NCBI GenBank assembly: GCA_934647235.1
Contig: CAKUFG010000025.1
Span: forward strand, 1-42,919
Length of the DNA: 42,919 nt
Reading direction: 5' to 3'
DNA from: an uncultured Clostridia bacterium
GTDB taxonomy: Bacteria > Bacillota > Clostridia > Christensenellales > Aristaeellaceae
How positions within the stretch are numbered: the first letter of the stretch is position 1; the number at the start of each line of letters is the position of its first letter. Both the position numbers and the translations under genes were made by a program. Positions 7,502 to 15,640 of this stretch are shown piece by piece. The notes under the pieces were generated by a model. The model searched no databases. It was not told the DNA's origin and saw only the letters and a program-made list of their open reading frames with translations.

Positions 7502-8470
7502 ATGGCGCAGGTCCAGCCCTACCAGCCGCAGTATAAGCAGCTGCCGCTTGCACGCCGTTTTTGGCGCGCAATCCGGCAGTATTGGCCGCTGTACGTCATG
7601 CTTATCCCCGGCATGCTGTTTTTTCTGGTGTACAAGTACGCGCCCATGTACGGCATCCAGATTGCTTTCAAAAACTACTCCCTGAAAAAGGGCATTTCGG
7701 GCAGCCCCTGGCTGACGGAAACGGGCAAGCCCCTGCTGTACTGGTTCCAGCGCTTCTTCAAAACGCCTCAGTCCCGGCAGATCATCAGCAACACCCTGGT
7801 GCTGAGCCTGTCCAAGCTGCTGGTGGGCATGCTGCCGCCGCTCATTTTCGCCCTGGCCATCAGCGAGTGCTCCTTCAAGCGCTATTCCCGCGTGATCCAG
7901 ACGGTCAGCTACCTGCCCCACTTCCTCAGCTGGGTTATCATTTACGGTATCTGCGCCACAATGCTGGGCGAAACCTCGGGCGTAATCAACAACCTGTTCA
8001 AAAAGCTGGGCTGGAACACCGTGCCCTTCCTCAACAGCAGCAAGTACATCCGCGGCGTGCTGGTCGGCTCGAGCCTGTGGCAGAGCATCGGCTGGAGCTC
8101 CATCGTGTACCTGGCCGCCATCGCGGGCATCGATACCAGCATGTACGAGGCTGCTACCATCGACGGCTGCGGCCGCTTCCGCCAGATCTGGTATATCACC
8201 CTGCCCAACCTGGGCCGCATCTTTGTGGTGCTGCTGATTACCAAGGTAGGCAACATTCTGGATGGCGGCTTCAACCAGGTATACGTATTCATGAACGACC
8301 GCGTGCGCGCCTCCGCCGAGATCATCGACACCTGGGTGTACACGCAGGGCCTGGGCAAGGCGCAGTACAGCCTGACCACCGCCGTTGGCCTGATGAAATC
8401 CGTGCTGAGCTGCGGTCTGGTGCTGGGCACCAACGCGCTGGCCAGAAAGTGGGATAGTTCGCTATGGTAA
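7502..8470 (+). CDS. Sugar ABC transporter permease, LplB type (CUT1)
   Basis: The 322-residue membrane protein has a long N-terminal tail, a first segment YVMLIPGMLFFLVYKYAPMY, and five further hydrophobic spans. The ATPase-contacting EAA loop reads EAATIDGCGRFRQIWYITLP near residues 216-235. LplB-type permeases import oligosaccharides or polysaccharide fragments together with a YtcP/LplC-type partner, which is the next gene (7-base overlap). No ATP-binding subunit is encoded nearby, so a shared MsmX-like ATPase elsewhere would be needed. This is the first gene of the operon. Confidence 0.93.
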   Translation: MAQVQPYQPQYKQLPLARRFWRAIRQYWPLYVMLIPGMLFFLVYKYAPMYGIQIAFKNYSLKKGISGSPWLTETGKPLLYWFQRFFKTPQSRQIISNTLVLSLSKLLVGMLPPLIFALAISECSFKRYSRVIQTVSYLPHFLSWVIIYGICATMLGETSGVINNLFKKLGWNTVPFLNSSKYIRGVLVGSSLWQSIGWSSIVYLAAIAGIDTSMYEAATIDGCGRFRQIWYITLPNLGRIFVVLLITKVGNILDGGFNQVYVFMNDRVRASAEIIDTWVYTQGLGKAQYSLTTAVGLMKSVLSCGLVLGTNALARKWDSSLW

Positions 8471-9324
8471 AATCAAAAAACGATATTGCCTTTGAAATTC
8501 TGGTGCTGGTGATCATCACCCTGGTCGGCCTGGCCTGCCTGATCCCGATTCTGTTTGTTATCAGCTATTCGCTTACCCCCATGGAGGAAATGCTGCGCAA
8601 CGGCGGCTTCTCCCTGATCCCGCGCAATATCACTTTCAGCGCCTACAAGCAAATGCTCAACGACCCCACGCTGATGAACGCCATGAAGGTATCGGCCTTC
8701 ATCACCATCGTGGGCACCGCGGCCAACCTGGTTGTTACGCTGATGTTGGCCTACCCCCTCAGCCGCAGCTATCTGCCGGGCCGCAAGGTGTTTGTGCAGC
8801 TGATCGTATTCACCATGATTTTCAGCGCCGGCACCATCCCTACCTATCTGATCGTCAAGGCCACGCACATTCTCAACACCCTGTGGGCGCTGATCCTGCC
8901 CAGTCTGGTGGCAGTGTATAACTTCATTGTTATGAAGGCCTTCTTTGAGGGCCTGCCCAACGATCTGTTTGAATCGGCGCGCATCGACGGCGCAGGCGAA
9001 TTCAAGGTGCTGTTCCGCATCGTGCTGCCCCTGTCGCTGCCCATCGTAACCACCATCAGCCTGTACTACGCCGTGGCGCACTGGAACGTGTATACCGCCG
9101 CCATCCTTTACATCCAGGATACCAAGCTGATGCCCCTGCAGGTCATCCTGCGCCGCATGATCAACAGCGCCAGCACGGGCGACCTGAACATCGACGATGA
9201 AATCCCGCCCGAAACCCTGCGCATGGCCGCCGTGTGCATCGCCACCGCACCCATCGTGATCATCTACCCCTTCATCCAGAAGTACTTTGTCAAGGGTACG
9301 CTGGCCGGCGCGGTAAAGGGATAA
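8464..9324 (+). CDS. Carbohydrate ABC transporter permease, YtcP/LplC type (CUT1)
   Basis: The 286-residue permease starts inside the end of the LplB-type gene (7-base overlap), implying coupled translation. It has six predicted spans (for instance LVLVIITLVGLACLIPILFV) and the EAA loop ESARIDGAGEFKVLFRIVLP near residues 172-191. It pairs with the upstream permease to form the channel. The substrate is probably an oligosaccharide, supplied by the binding protein at 9792. Confidence 0.93.
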   Translation: MVKSKNDIAFEILVLVIITLVGLACLIPILFVISYSLTPMEEMLRNGGFSLIPRNITFSAYKQMLNDPTLMNAMKVSAFITIVGTAANLVVTLMLAYPLSRSYLPGRKVFVQLIVFTMIFSAGTIPTYLIVKATHILNTLWALILPSLVAVYNFIVMKAFFEGLPNDLFESARIDGAGEFKVLFRIVLPLSLPIVTTISLYYAVAHWNVYTAAILYIQDTKLMPLQVILRRMINSASTGDLNIDDEIPPETLRMAAVCIATAPIVIIYPFIQKYFVKGTLAGAVKG

Positions 9325-9365
9325 CAGCGCTGAAAAGCGCAGCCGTCTCCTGATAGCGACACTAT

Positions 9366-9430
9366 AAAAGCGCCTTCCCCCAGAAGGGGGAAGGTGTCGA
9401 GCGAACAGCGAGACGGATGAGGAGGAACGC
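9366..9430. repeat. Dispersed palindromic repeat, partial copy
   Basis: CCTTCCCCCAGAAGGGGGAAGG forms a stem at about 9371-9392, followed by GTGTCGAGCGAACAGCGAGACGGATGAGG. This wording (stem, then CGAGC..AGCGAG..GGATGAGG) is the first half of a family of intergenic repeats frequent in gut Clostridia genomes. It sits between the permease and binding-protein genes. Confidence 0.6.
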
Positions 9431-9469
9431 AGCACTTTGTTTATGCTGGAATGTGTGACTACCCAAAAG

Positions 9470-9622
9470 GCTTCCCCTTGGAGGGGAAGCTGTCAGCGAA
9501 AGCTGACTGATGAGGTGTAGCCGCCGCAGCGGCGTTACCTTTTAGCTAGTCATGTAACGGCCATTACATGGCCTACACCTCACCACCGCCTACGGCGGAG
9601 CCTCTCCTCAAGGAGAAGCCTT
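9470..9622. repeat. Dispersed palindromic repeat, full copy (MITE-like)
   Basis: Begins AAGGCTTCCCCTTGGAGG and ends CTCCTCAAGGAGAAGCCTTT, so its ends are inverted. Inside, GATGAGGTGTAG is mirrored by CTACACCTCA and small GC hairpins (GCCGCCGCAGCGGC, CCGCCTACGGCGG) lie in between. The whole 150-base piece could fold back on itself. No ORF. It is a non-autonomous repeat placed between transporter genes, where it may act as a partial terminator or mRNA stabiliser. Confidence 0.6.
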
Positions 9623-9653
9623 TAGTGCAGCGTGCTTATGCAGCTATCGCCAA

Positions 9654-9671
9654 GTGCTTGTTAACAAGCAC
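9654..9671. promoter_or_regulatory. 18-base perfect palindrome
   Basis: GTGCTTGTTAACAAGCAC is its own reverse complement. It lies 120 bases before the sugar-binding protein gene. It could be an operator for the importer, or part of a leader structure. Confidence 0.35.
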
Positions 9672-9746
9672 GCGACAATGAAAGCTTTTCTCCCCAAGCT
9701 TTAGCAGTCAGTATGACTCGCACTGCTCACGTATAAAAAACGCTCC

Positions 9747-9766
9747 TAATATGCGGACGCATATTA
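9747..9766 (+). promoter_or_regulatory. Inverted repeat before the binding-protein ribosome site
   Basis: TAATATGCG and CGCATATTA are perfect 9-base arms around GA, ending 10 bases before AAAAAGGAGAAA. In mRNA it would form a small hairpin protecting the 5' end of the binding-protein message, a known way to raise binding-protein levels over permeases; as DNA it could be an operator. Confidence 0.4.
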
Positions 9767-9791
9767 AAATAAACAAAAAGGAGAAACGAAC

Positions 9792-11264
9792 ATGAAAAAA
9801 CTCATCTCTCTGCTGCTCGTAGCGATGATGGCGCTTTCTCTGTGCATGGTATCTGCCAGCGCGGACGAGCCCGTCGAAATCGAAATCGCCGTAAGCGGCC
9901 TGGGCAACGGCTGGCCGGCCGACCTGAAGGACGACTTCATCTACCAGAAGATCCTGGAAGACACCGGCGTCTCCATGAAGCTGGTGCTGGTAGACGATTT
10001 CTACACCGCCGTTAACGCCCGCATCACCGGCGGCAACACCCCTGATATGATCAAGACCGACGTGGACCACATGATCACCTGGGTGCGCATGGAAGCCCTG
10101 AAGGACATGACCCCCTATCTGGACAACGAGCTGGCCAACTACAAGGCCTGGCTGGGCAGCACCGAAATGACCGCCTGCTATGTGGACGGCAAGCTGTACG
10201 CCCTGCCCCAGATCTACGATGGCTCCAAGCATCAGTACTGCGTCAGCATCCGTCAGGACTGGCTGGATGCGCTGGGCCTGCAGATGCCCACCACCGTGCA
10301 GGAGCTGTATGATGTGGCTTATGCCTTCACCTACAACGATCCTGACAAGAACGGCCTGAACGACACCGTCGGCCTGACCGCCACCAAGGGCATGTATGTG
10401 TTTGATACCATCATGGGCAGCTTCGACACCGTGCTGAGCAACCAGATCATCATCCGCGACGGCAAGGTCACAAATACCCTGCTGCAGCCCGGCATGGTGG
10501 ATGGCCTCAAGTGGTGCAAGAAGTTTGTTGACGACAAGCTGATCGACCCCGACTGCGTCACCACCTCCGGCGCCGATAAGTTCAAGGCCGGCACCGTCGG
10601 CATGCTGTCCTCTTCCTGGACCGGCATCTGGAAGGCCTATGGCCAGGAGCAGATCCACAACGTTAACCCCAACGCCGTGACCAACTTCTTCACCACCCTC
10701 AAGTCCGAAGTGGGCGCGCCTGACGCGATGTTCACCGACGACCTGAACACCACCAACACCGTGTACGGCATCAGCGCCGACATCTCCGACGAAAAGCTGA
10801 ACGCCATGTTCAAGCTGATCGATTACCTCGTATCCGACGACGGCTCCAAGCTGGTGTTCTACGGCCTGAAGGACGTGCACTGGAAGTATGACGACAACGG
10901 CAACATCGTCATGACCGACCGCGCCAAGGAAGCCAACTACATCTCCACCTATCAGCTCTTCAGCCGTAAGGAAGCCGAATACCTGAACGTGAAGTTCCCC
11001 GAAGCCAAGGAAGTATTCGACGCCACCATGTCCGCCAACCGTATCCAGGTGTACAACTCCCTGGTGCGCGAGCCGGAAGAAATGTTCCTGTCCGACATGG
11101 AAAGCTATGCGAAGCAGGAGCTGCTCAACTTCATCTATGGCGATCGTGAGCTGACCCAGGAAGAATACGACAAGTTCATCCAGGAGCTGCGCGATCTGTA
11201 CGACTTTGACGCCTACATGGAAGCCGCTACCGAGCAGCTGACCGCTTACGGCCTGGTCAAGTAA
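9792..11264 (+). CDS. Extracellular solute-binding protein of the LplA/LipO type
   Basis: The 490-residue protein starts MKKLISLLLVAMMALSLCMV and SASADEP, a signal peptide with an SASA cleavage site. A canonical lipobox (L-[AS]-[GA]-C) is not visible: the only Cys is in ALSLC, with Leu before it. The mature part (YTAVNARITGGNTPDMIKTD, MEALKDMTPYLDNELANY, LPQIYDGSKHQYCVSIRQDW) matches large extracellular binding proteins (family 1) that serve LplB/YtcP permeases. It delivers a sugar, probably an oligosaccharide, to the permease pair 467 bases upstream. Strong codon bias (GGC, CTG, AAG) suggests high expression. AAAAAGGAGAAA gives a strong ribosome site. Confidence 0.9.
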   Translation: MKKLISLLLVAMMALSLCMVSASADEPVEIEIAVSGLGNGWPADLKDDFIYQKILEDTGVSMKLVLVDDFYTAVNARITGGNTPDMIKTDVDHMITWVRMEALKDMTPYLDNELANYKAWLGSTEMTACYVDGKLYALPQIYDGSKHQYCVSIRQDWLDALGLQMPTTVQELYDVAYAFTYNDPDKNGLNDTVGLTATKGMYVFDTIMGSFDTVLSNQIIIRDGKVTNTLLQPGMVDGLKWCKKFVDDKLIDPDCVTTSGADKFKAGTVGMLSSSWTGIWKAYGQEQIHNVNPNAVTNFFTTLKSEVGAPDAMFTDDLNTTNTVYGISADISDEKLNAMFKLIDYLVSDDGSKLVFYGLKDVHWKYDDNGNIVMTDRAKEANYISTYQLFSRKEAEYLNVKFPEAKEVFDATMSANRIQVYNSLVREPEEMFLSDMESYAKQELLNFIYGDRELTQEEYDKFIQELRDLYDFDAYMEAATEQLTAYGLVK

Positions 11265-11280
11265 GATCATCGCTTCAAAA

Positions 11281-11317
11281 CAAACAACGCGCCCCGAATT
11301 TCCGGGGCGCGCTTTTG
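11281..11317 (+). terminator. Rho-independent terminator of the importer operon
   Basis: CGCGCCCCG at 11288-11296 pairs with CGGGGCGCG at 11303-11311, followed by CTTTT. Confidence 0.8.
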
Positions 11318-11340
11318 TATGACGGCAAAGAACGCTGCCT

Positions 11341-11375
11341 GCAAAAGCGCCCGGCAGGATTTCCTGCCGGGCGCT
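11341..11375 (-). terminator. Rho-independent terminator of pheST
   Basis: AGCGCCCGGCAGGA (11346-11359) pairs perfectly with TCCTGCCGGGCGCT (11362-11375); on the minus strand a short T run (CTTTTGC) follows. It lies 40 bases beyond the pheT stop. Confidence 0.8.
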
Positions 11376-11415
11376 GTGTTTATGTTTATGAAACGCTTGC
11401 TTATGACTGGAAGGC

Positions 11416-13809
11416 TCAGGAGCGGATTTCCGCGCCGAACTTTTCGCGGCAAACCTTCATCACTTTCTTCATCACCGGGGCCAGATGCTCCTCGGTCAGC
11501 GTCTGGTCGGGGGCGCGGAAGGTCAGCGAGAAGGCCGCGCTCTTCATGCCCAGGCCTACCTGCACGCCGCGGAACACGTCGAACAGGCGGATATCCTCCA
11601 GCCATTCGCCCGCCGCGTGGCGGATCGCATCCATCACGGGGCCCAGCGGCTGCGCGTCAGGCATTACCAGCGCGATATCGCGGCTGACAGCCTGCATGCG
11701 GGAGATGGGCTTTACCTGGCCCATGGGCTGGGCACAGGCATACAGCGCCACCATGTCCACCTCGGCCAGCAGCGTGATTTCGGGCAGATCCATGGCCTGT
11801 GCGAGATCAGGATGCACCTGACCCAGCGTGGCGATAACGGTTTCACCGTGCATCAGCCGCGCGCTGCGGCCGGGATGATAATAGCAGTCGCCGCCGGGCA
11901 CAACCGTAACGCTTACGCCCTCCTGCGCGCACAGCGCCTGCACCGCGCCGCGGATGGCGTAGAAATCCAGATCCTTGCCATACGCGCCGATGGACAGGGC
12001 GGGGGACTCGGTGATCAGGCCCTCCTCCGTGCGGCGGGTCGCGTCAAAGAGCGTACCGAACTCATACAGCATGGCGCAGTCGTTGCCGCGGTTGTAGTTG
12101 CCGGCCAGAATGCGCAGCATATCGGGAGCCAGCGTGGTGCGCATGCAGGCGGTATCCTCGCCCAGCGGGTTGCGCAGCATCAGCGGCTGCATGCGGGGAT
12201 CGTCCGCCGGCAGGCCCAGCGCGGCGATGGACTTGAGGCTGACGAAGGAGAAGGTCATCATTTCGTCATAGCCCAGGCCGCCCAGCACGCGGCGCACGCG
12301 CGCCTTATGCTGCATCAGCGGGTTCAGGCCGCCCTGCGTGCTTTCGCCGCGCAGGCGTGTGGAGGGAATGCGCTCGTAGCCTACCATGCGCAGCACTTCC
12401 TCGCACACATCGGCTTCGCCCTCCATATCCTGGCGATAATCAGGCACGGTGACGCGCAGGGTATCGCCCTCGCGCTCCACAGTGAAGCACAGCTTGCGCA
12501 GGGCCGCTTCCATCTCTTCGCCCGTGATATCCACGCCCGTGCGGGCGGCGATGCGGCGGACGGAGCAGACGATGGTCCTGGGCGCCTCCAGATGCTCGTA
12601 GTAGTCGTAATGGCCGCCTACCACGTCGCCCGCATCCAGCAGGTTCACCAGCTGGCAGGCGCGCTCCAGCGCGGTCATGATGGTCTTTTCGGATACGCCG
12701 CGCTCAAAGCGGCCGCTGGACTCAGTGCGGATGCCCATGCGGCGGGCGGAAATGCGCGTGACGGCGCGGTCGAAGGTGGCGCACTCGAACATCACCTCGC
12801 GGGTGCTGTCGGTGATTTCGCTTTCCTCGCCGCCCATGATGCCGGCCAGGCCCGTGGGGCCTTCCGCGTCGCAGATCAGCAGATCGGCGCTGGTCAGGGC
12901 ATGATCCTTGCCGTCCAGCGTGCGCAGCGTTTCGCCGTCCTGGGCGGTGCGCACGATGATCTGGCGGCCGCGCACCTTATCCAGATCAAAGGCGTGCATG
13001 GGATGGCCGGTTTCCAGCATCACATAGTTGGTGATATCTACAATGTTATTGATGGAGCGCATGCCGGCGGCGTGCAGCACCTGCCGCAGCCACATGGGCG
13101 AGGGCGCGACGCGCACGTTTTTGATCACGCGGGCGGCGTAGCGCGGGCAGCGGGTGAAATCCTTCACCGTCACCTGAACATGATCGGCAATATTGCCGCC
13201 CACGTCCTTGACCGTCACCTCGGGCAGCGTCAGCCTGGTGCCCAGCGCGGCAGAGGTTTCGCGCGCGATGCCCCAGGCGCACAGGCAGTCGGGGCGGTTG
13301 GCCAGAATTTCAAAATCGGCCACATAATCGTCCAGGCCGAAGATCTTGCGCACATCGGTGCCCAGGGGATAATCCTCATTGAAAATCAGCAGGCCCGCGT
13401 CGCCTACGGAGGGGTACAGCTCCACCGGCACGCCGATTTCGGGGCCGGAGCAAAGCATGCCGCAGCTTTCTACGCCGCGCAGCTTGCCCTTTTTGATTTC
13501 GTGGCCGCCGGGCAGTTTGGCGCCGATCAGCGCCACGGGCACCAGAATGCCCTCGCGCACGTTGGGCGCGCCGCAAACGATCTGCAGCGGCTCGCCCTGG
13601 CCCACATCCACCGTGCACACGTGCAGATGGTCGCTGTTTTCATGATCGCGGCAGGTCAGCACCCGGCCGACCACCACGTTCTGGCATTCCTCGCCCAGGT
13701 ATTCAATGCCCTCCACGCCCGTGCCGTGCATGATCATGGTGCTTTCGTATTCGGCGGGCGATACGGGAATATCCGCGTACTGGCGGATCCAGTTCATCGA
13801 AATTTTCAT
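11416..13809 (-). CDS. pheT: Phenylalanine--tRNA ligase beta subunit
   Basis: The 797-residue subunit has the full bacterial layout: N-terminal domain MKISMNWIRQYADIP, an EMAPII-like tRNA-binding domain (about 40-150, VVVGRVLTCRDHENSDHLHV), B3/B4 editing domain (about 210-390, MEEC-type stretch HAFDLDKVRG), B5 domain (about 400-480), catalytic-like core, and FDX-ACB anticodon-binding domain at the end (SRMQAVSRDIALVMPDAQP to the terminus). With PheS it forms the alpha2beta2 enzyme that charges tRNA-Phe and removes mis-attached Tyr. It follows pheS by 15 bases and shares its T-box control. GGGAGGGAAACGG precedes the ATG. Confidence 0.97.
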   Translation of the reverse strand: MKISMNWIRQYADIPVSPAEYESTMIMHGTGVEGIEYLGEECQNVVVGRVLTCRDHENSDHLHVCTVDVGQGEPLQIVCGAPNVREGILVPVALIGAKLPGGHEIKKGKLRGVESCGMLCSGPEIGVPVELYPSVGDAGLLIFNEDYPLGTDVRKIFGLDDYVADFEILANRPDCLCAWGIARETSAALGTRLTLPEVTVKDVGGNIADHVQVTVKDFTRCPRYAARVIKNVRVAPSPMWLRQVLHAAGMRSINNIVDITNYVMLETGHPMHAFDLDKVRGRQIIVRTAQDGETLRTLDGKDHALTSADLLICDAEGPTGLAGIMGGEESEITDSTREVMFECATFDRAVTRISARRMGIRTESSGRFERGVSEKTIMTALERACQLVNLLDAGDVVGGHYDYYEHLEAPRTIVCSVRRIAARTGVDITGEEMEAALRKLCFTVEREGDTLRVTVPDYRQDMEGEADVCEEVLRMVGYERIPSTRLRGESTQGGLNPLMQHKARVRRVLGGLGYDEMMTFSFVSLKSIAALGLPADDPRMQPLMLRNPLGEDTACMRTTLAPDMLRILAGNYNRGNDCAMLYEFGTLFDATRRTEEGLITESPALSIGAYGKDLDFYAIRGAVQALCAQEGVSVTVVPGGDCYYHPGRSARLMHGETVIATLGQVHPDLAQAMDLPEITLLAEVDMVALYACAQPMGQVKPISRMQAVSRDIALVMPDAQPLGPVMDAIRHAAGEWLEDIRLFDVFRGVQVGLGMKSAAFSLTFRAPDQTLTEEHLAPVMKKVMKVCREKFGAEIRS

Positions 13810-13824
13810 GTCCGTTTCCCTCCC

Positions 13825-14853
13825 TTAGCGGAACTGGCGCAGGAAGCGCTCGTCGCCCTCATAGAGCAGGCGCATATCCTTGATGCCGTAGCGCAGCATG
13901 GTGATGCGCTCCAGGCCGATGCCAAAGGCAAAGCCGGTATACTCGTTGGGATCGATGCCGCACATGGTCAGCACCTTGGGGTTGACCATGCCGCAGCCCA
14001 GCACCTCAATCCAGCCCGTGCCCTTGCATATGCGGCAGCCCTTGCCGCGGCAGGAGATGCAGGTCAGATCGACCTCGGCGCTTGGCTCGGTAAAGGGGAA
14101 GAAGGAGGGACGGAAGCGGGTTTCGATATCCTCGCCGTACAGGCGCTTGAACAGCGCGTCCAGCGTGCCCTTCAGATCGCCCATGTTCACGTCCTTATCG
14201 ATCACCAGACCCTCGATCTGATGGAAAACGGGGCTGTGGGTAGCATCCACCTCGTCGGCGCGGAACACGCGGCCGGGGCAGGCAATGCGGATGGGGGGCT
14301 TGCGGGACAGCATGGTGCGCGCCTGCACGGGGGAGGTGTGCGTGCGCAGCACGATGTTGTCGTCCACATAGAAGGTATCCTGCGCGTCGCGCGCGGGATG
14401 GTTCTTGGGCAGGTTCAAAAGCTCAAAGTTGTAGTGATCCAGCTCGATTTCGGGGCCTTCCACCACATCAAAGCCCAGACCCGTCAGGGCCGAGAGCACC
14501 TCGTCCAGCACCAGCGAGGTGGGATGCGCCACGCCCAGGCGCGGCAGGTCGCGCGGCTCGGTCACGTCCAGCGCCTCGCGCTCCAGCTTGCGCTCGCGCT
14601 CGCGGGCCCTGAGCGTGGCCAGGCGCTCGTCCAGCATGGCGCTGATCCTTTCGCGCCCGGCGTTGATCATCTGCCCGGCGGCAGGACGCTCCTCGGGGCT
14701 GAGCTGGCCCATGGAGCGCAGCAGCGCGGTCAGGCTGCCCTTTTTGCCAAGCACGCGCTGGCGGGCCTCCTCCAGCTGCTTTACATCGTCCAGACGCTGC
14801 AGCTCCTGCTCCAGCTCCGCACGGATGGACTCGATATTTTCTCTGATGCCCAT
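13825..14853 (-). CDS. pheS: Phenylalanine--tRNA ligase alpha subunit
   Basis: The 342-residue subunit has an N-terminal coiled coil (about 1-85, ELEQELQRLDDVKQLEEARQ) that contacts tRNA, then the class II catalytic core with motif 2 (IACPGRVFRADEVDATHSPV, FHQIEGLVID) and motif 3 (FGIGLERITMLRYGIKDMR). A Cys group CISCRGKGCRICKGTGW near 255 is an unusual insertion-like Zn-knuckle also found in some Firmicutes. It activates Phe with ATP. The start at 14853 is chosen because GGAGGGTATGT lies just upstream and MGIRENIESIRAE is the expected N-terminus; the longer frame to 14904 runs into the T-box terminator. Confidence 0.97.
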   Translation of the reverse strand: MGIRENIESIRAELEQELQRLDDVKQLEEARQRVLGKKGSLTALLRSMGQLSPEERPAAGQMINAGRERISAMLDERLATLRARERERKLEREALDVTEPRDLPRLGVAHPTSLVLDEVLSALTGLGFDVVEGPEIELDHYNFELLNLPKNHPARDAQDTFYVDDNIVLRTHTSPVQARTMLSRKPPIRIACPGRVFRADEVDATHSPVFHQIEGLVIDKDVNMGDLKGTLDALFKRLYGEDIETRFRPSFFPFTEPSAEVDLTCISCRGKGCRICKGTGWIEVLGCGMVNPKVLTMCGIDPNEYTGFAFGIGLERITMLRYGIKDMRLLYEGDERFLRQFR

Positions 14854-14864
14854 ACATACCCTCC

Positions 14865-15064
14865 AAAATAAAAAATCATCCCATGTAAAGCACATGGGAC
14901 GCATGCAGGCGTGGTACCACCCAATTTCCGCAGGCAGGGATGCTGCCCGCGCTCTGATCCTGTAACGCGGATAGGACGGCGCACCTTACTAAGCCTTCGG
15001 GCGCGCGGCTCCAAAGCGAATGCCCCGCCGCCGCGCGGACGCCTTTCAGCCGGTGGGCCGTCCT
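14865..15064 (-). ncRNA. T-box leader (Phe) controlling pheST
   Basis: On the minus strand the T-box core GGGTGGTACCACG (14922-14910) is exact. Stem I is closed by AGGACGGC (15064-15057) pairing with GCCGTCCT (14980-14973). Inside its distal part, CATTCGC offers TTC (15020-15018) as the Phe specifier codon. The terminator is TCCCATGT/ACATGGGA (14899-14879) followed by a T/A-rich run to 14865. Uncharged tRNA-Phe would pair with TTC and the T-box and favour antitermination, raising pheST when Phe is scarce. The specifier assignment is inferred from position and the downstream genes. Confidence 0.9.
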
Positions 15065-15197
15065 CTCTTTTGCACGGGGGAAACCGGGGGTTGTTCTTTA
15101 TCGCAGCCTGTTTGCAGGTAGCACAAACGCGCAAGGCTATCTGGCCCGCGCGCCGTACTATACACTGCCGTGATAATGATGAGTAGAGATTTGTTGA

Positions 15198-15455
15198 TTA
15201 CGCCTTCGCAACCATCTTGGCAAGACGGGCCTTTTTACGGTTGGCCGCGTTCTTGTGGATGATGCCCTTGGCTACCGCTTTATCAATCGCGGAAGTCGTG
15301 GCGACATACTGCGCAGCAGCAGCATCAGCACCCTCGGTCATGGCCGCATTGAGCTTGCGGATAGACGTCTTGACGCCGCTCTTTACCATACGGTTACGCA
15401 GGTTCTTGGTTTCGCTCACCTTCACGCGCTTCTTGGCAGACTGAATGTTCGGCAC
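15198..15455 (-). CDS. rpsT: 30S ribosomal protein S20
   Basis: The 85-residue product begins PNIQSAKKRVKVSETKNLRN after a GTG start at 15455 and ends KKARLAKMVAKA. The basic helical pattern, length and PNIxSAKKR opening are typical of S20, which binds 16S rRNA at the 5' and 3' domains early in 30S assembly. GTG is chosen because GGAGGCGAAGGAA lies just upstream and no ATG gives the family N-terminus. It has its own promoter and precedes the pheST leader on the same strand. Confidence 0.95.
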   Translation of the reverse strand: MPNIQSAKKRVKVSETKNLRNRMVKSGVKTSIRKLNAAMTEGADAAAAQYVATTSAIDKAVAKGIIHKNAANRKKARLAKMVAKA

Positions 15456-15508
15456 TTCCTTCGCCTCCTGTAAGTCTTGGTGCCGGACGCTATGGACCAG
15501 CATCAGAT

Positions 15509-15537
15509 ATATTACCACAACTATCTGGTAAAAGCAA
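15509..15537 (-). promoter_or_regulatory. Promoter of rpsT
   Basis: On the minus strand TTGCTT (15537-15532), a 17-base spacer and TAATAT (15514-15509) lie about 55 bases before the S20 start. Confidence 0.55.
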
Positions 15538-15581
15538 GTATTTTTTTCACCTTTTTGGCGAGTATGGGCGTTTTCCATGCG

Positions 15582-15610
15582 TTGCGCGGCGGTGCCGGGT
15601 GTGGTACAAT
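15582..15610 (+). promoter_or_regulatory. Promoter of the barnase-like gene
   Basis: TTGCGC at 15582-15587, a 17-base spacer, and TACAAT at 15605-15610, 31 bases before the ATG at 15641. Confidence 0.5.
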
Positions 15611-15640
15611 CAGGTATACGCAATTACAAGGAGGCAACGT

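Noticed and set aside
9708..11270. 520-residue leftward open frame
   Set aside because: Antisense to the sugar-binding protein; no domain or ribosome site.
11485..14871. 1128-residue rightward open frame
   Set aside because: Antisense to pheT and pheS, arising from GC-rich third positions.
15198..15623. Longer S20 frame starting at an upstream ATG
   Set aside because: It runs through the rpsT promoter and ribosome site; the GTG start gives the conserved N-terminus.
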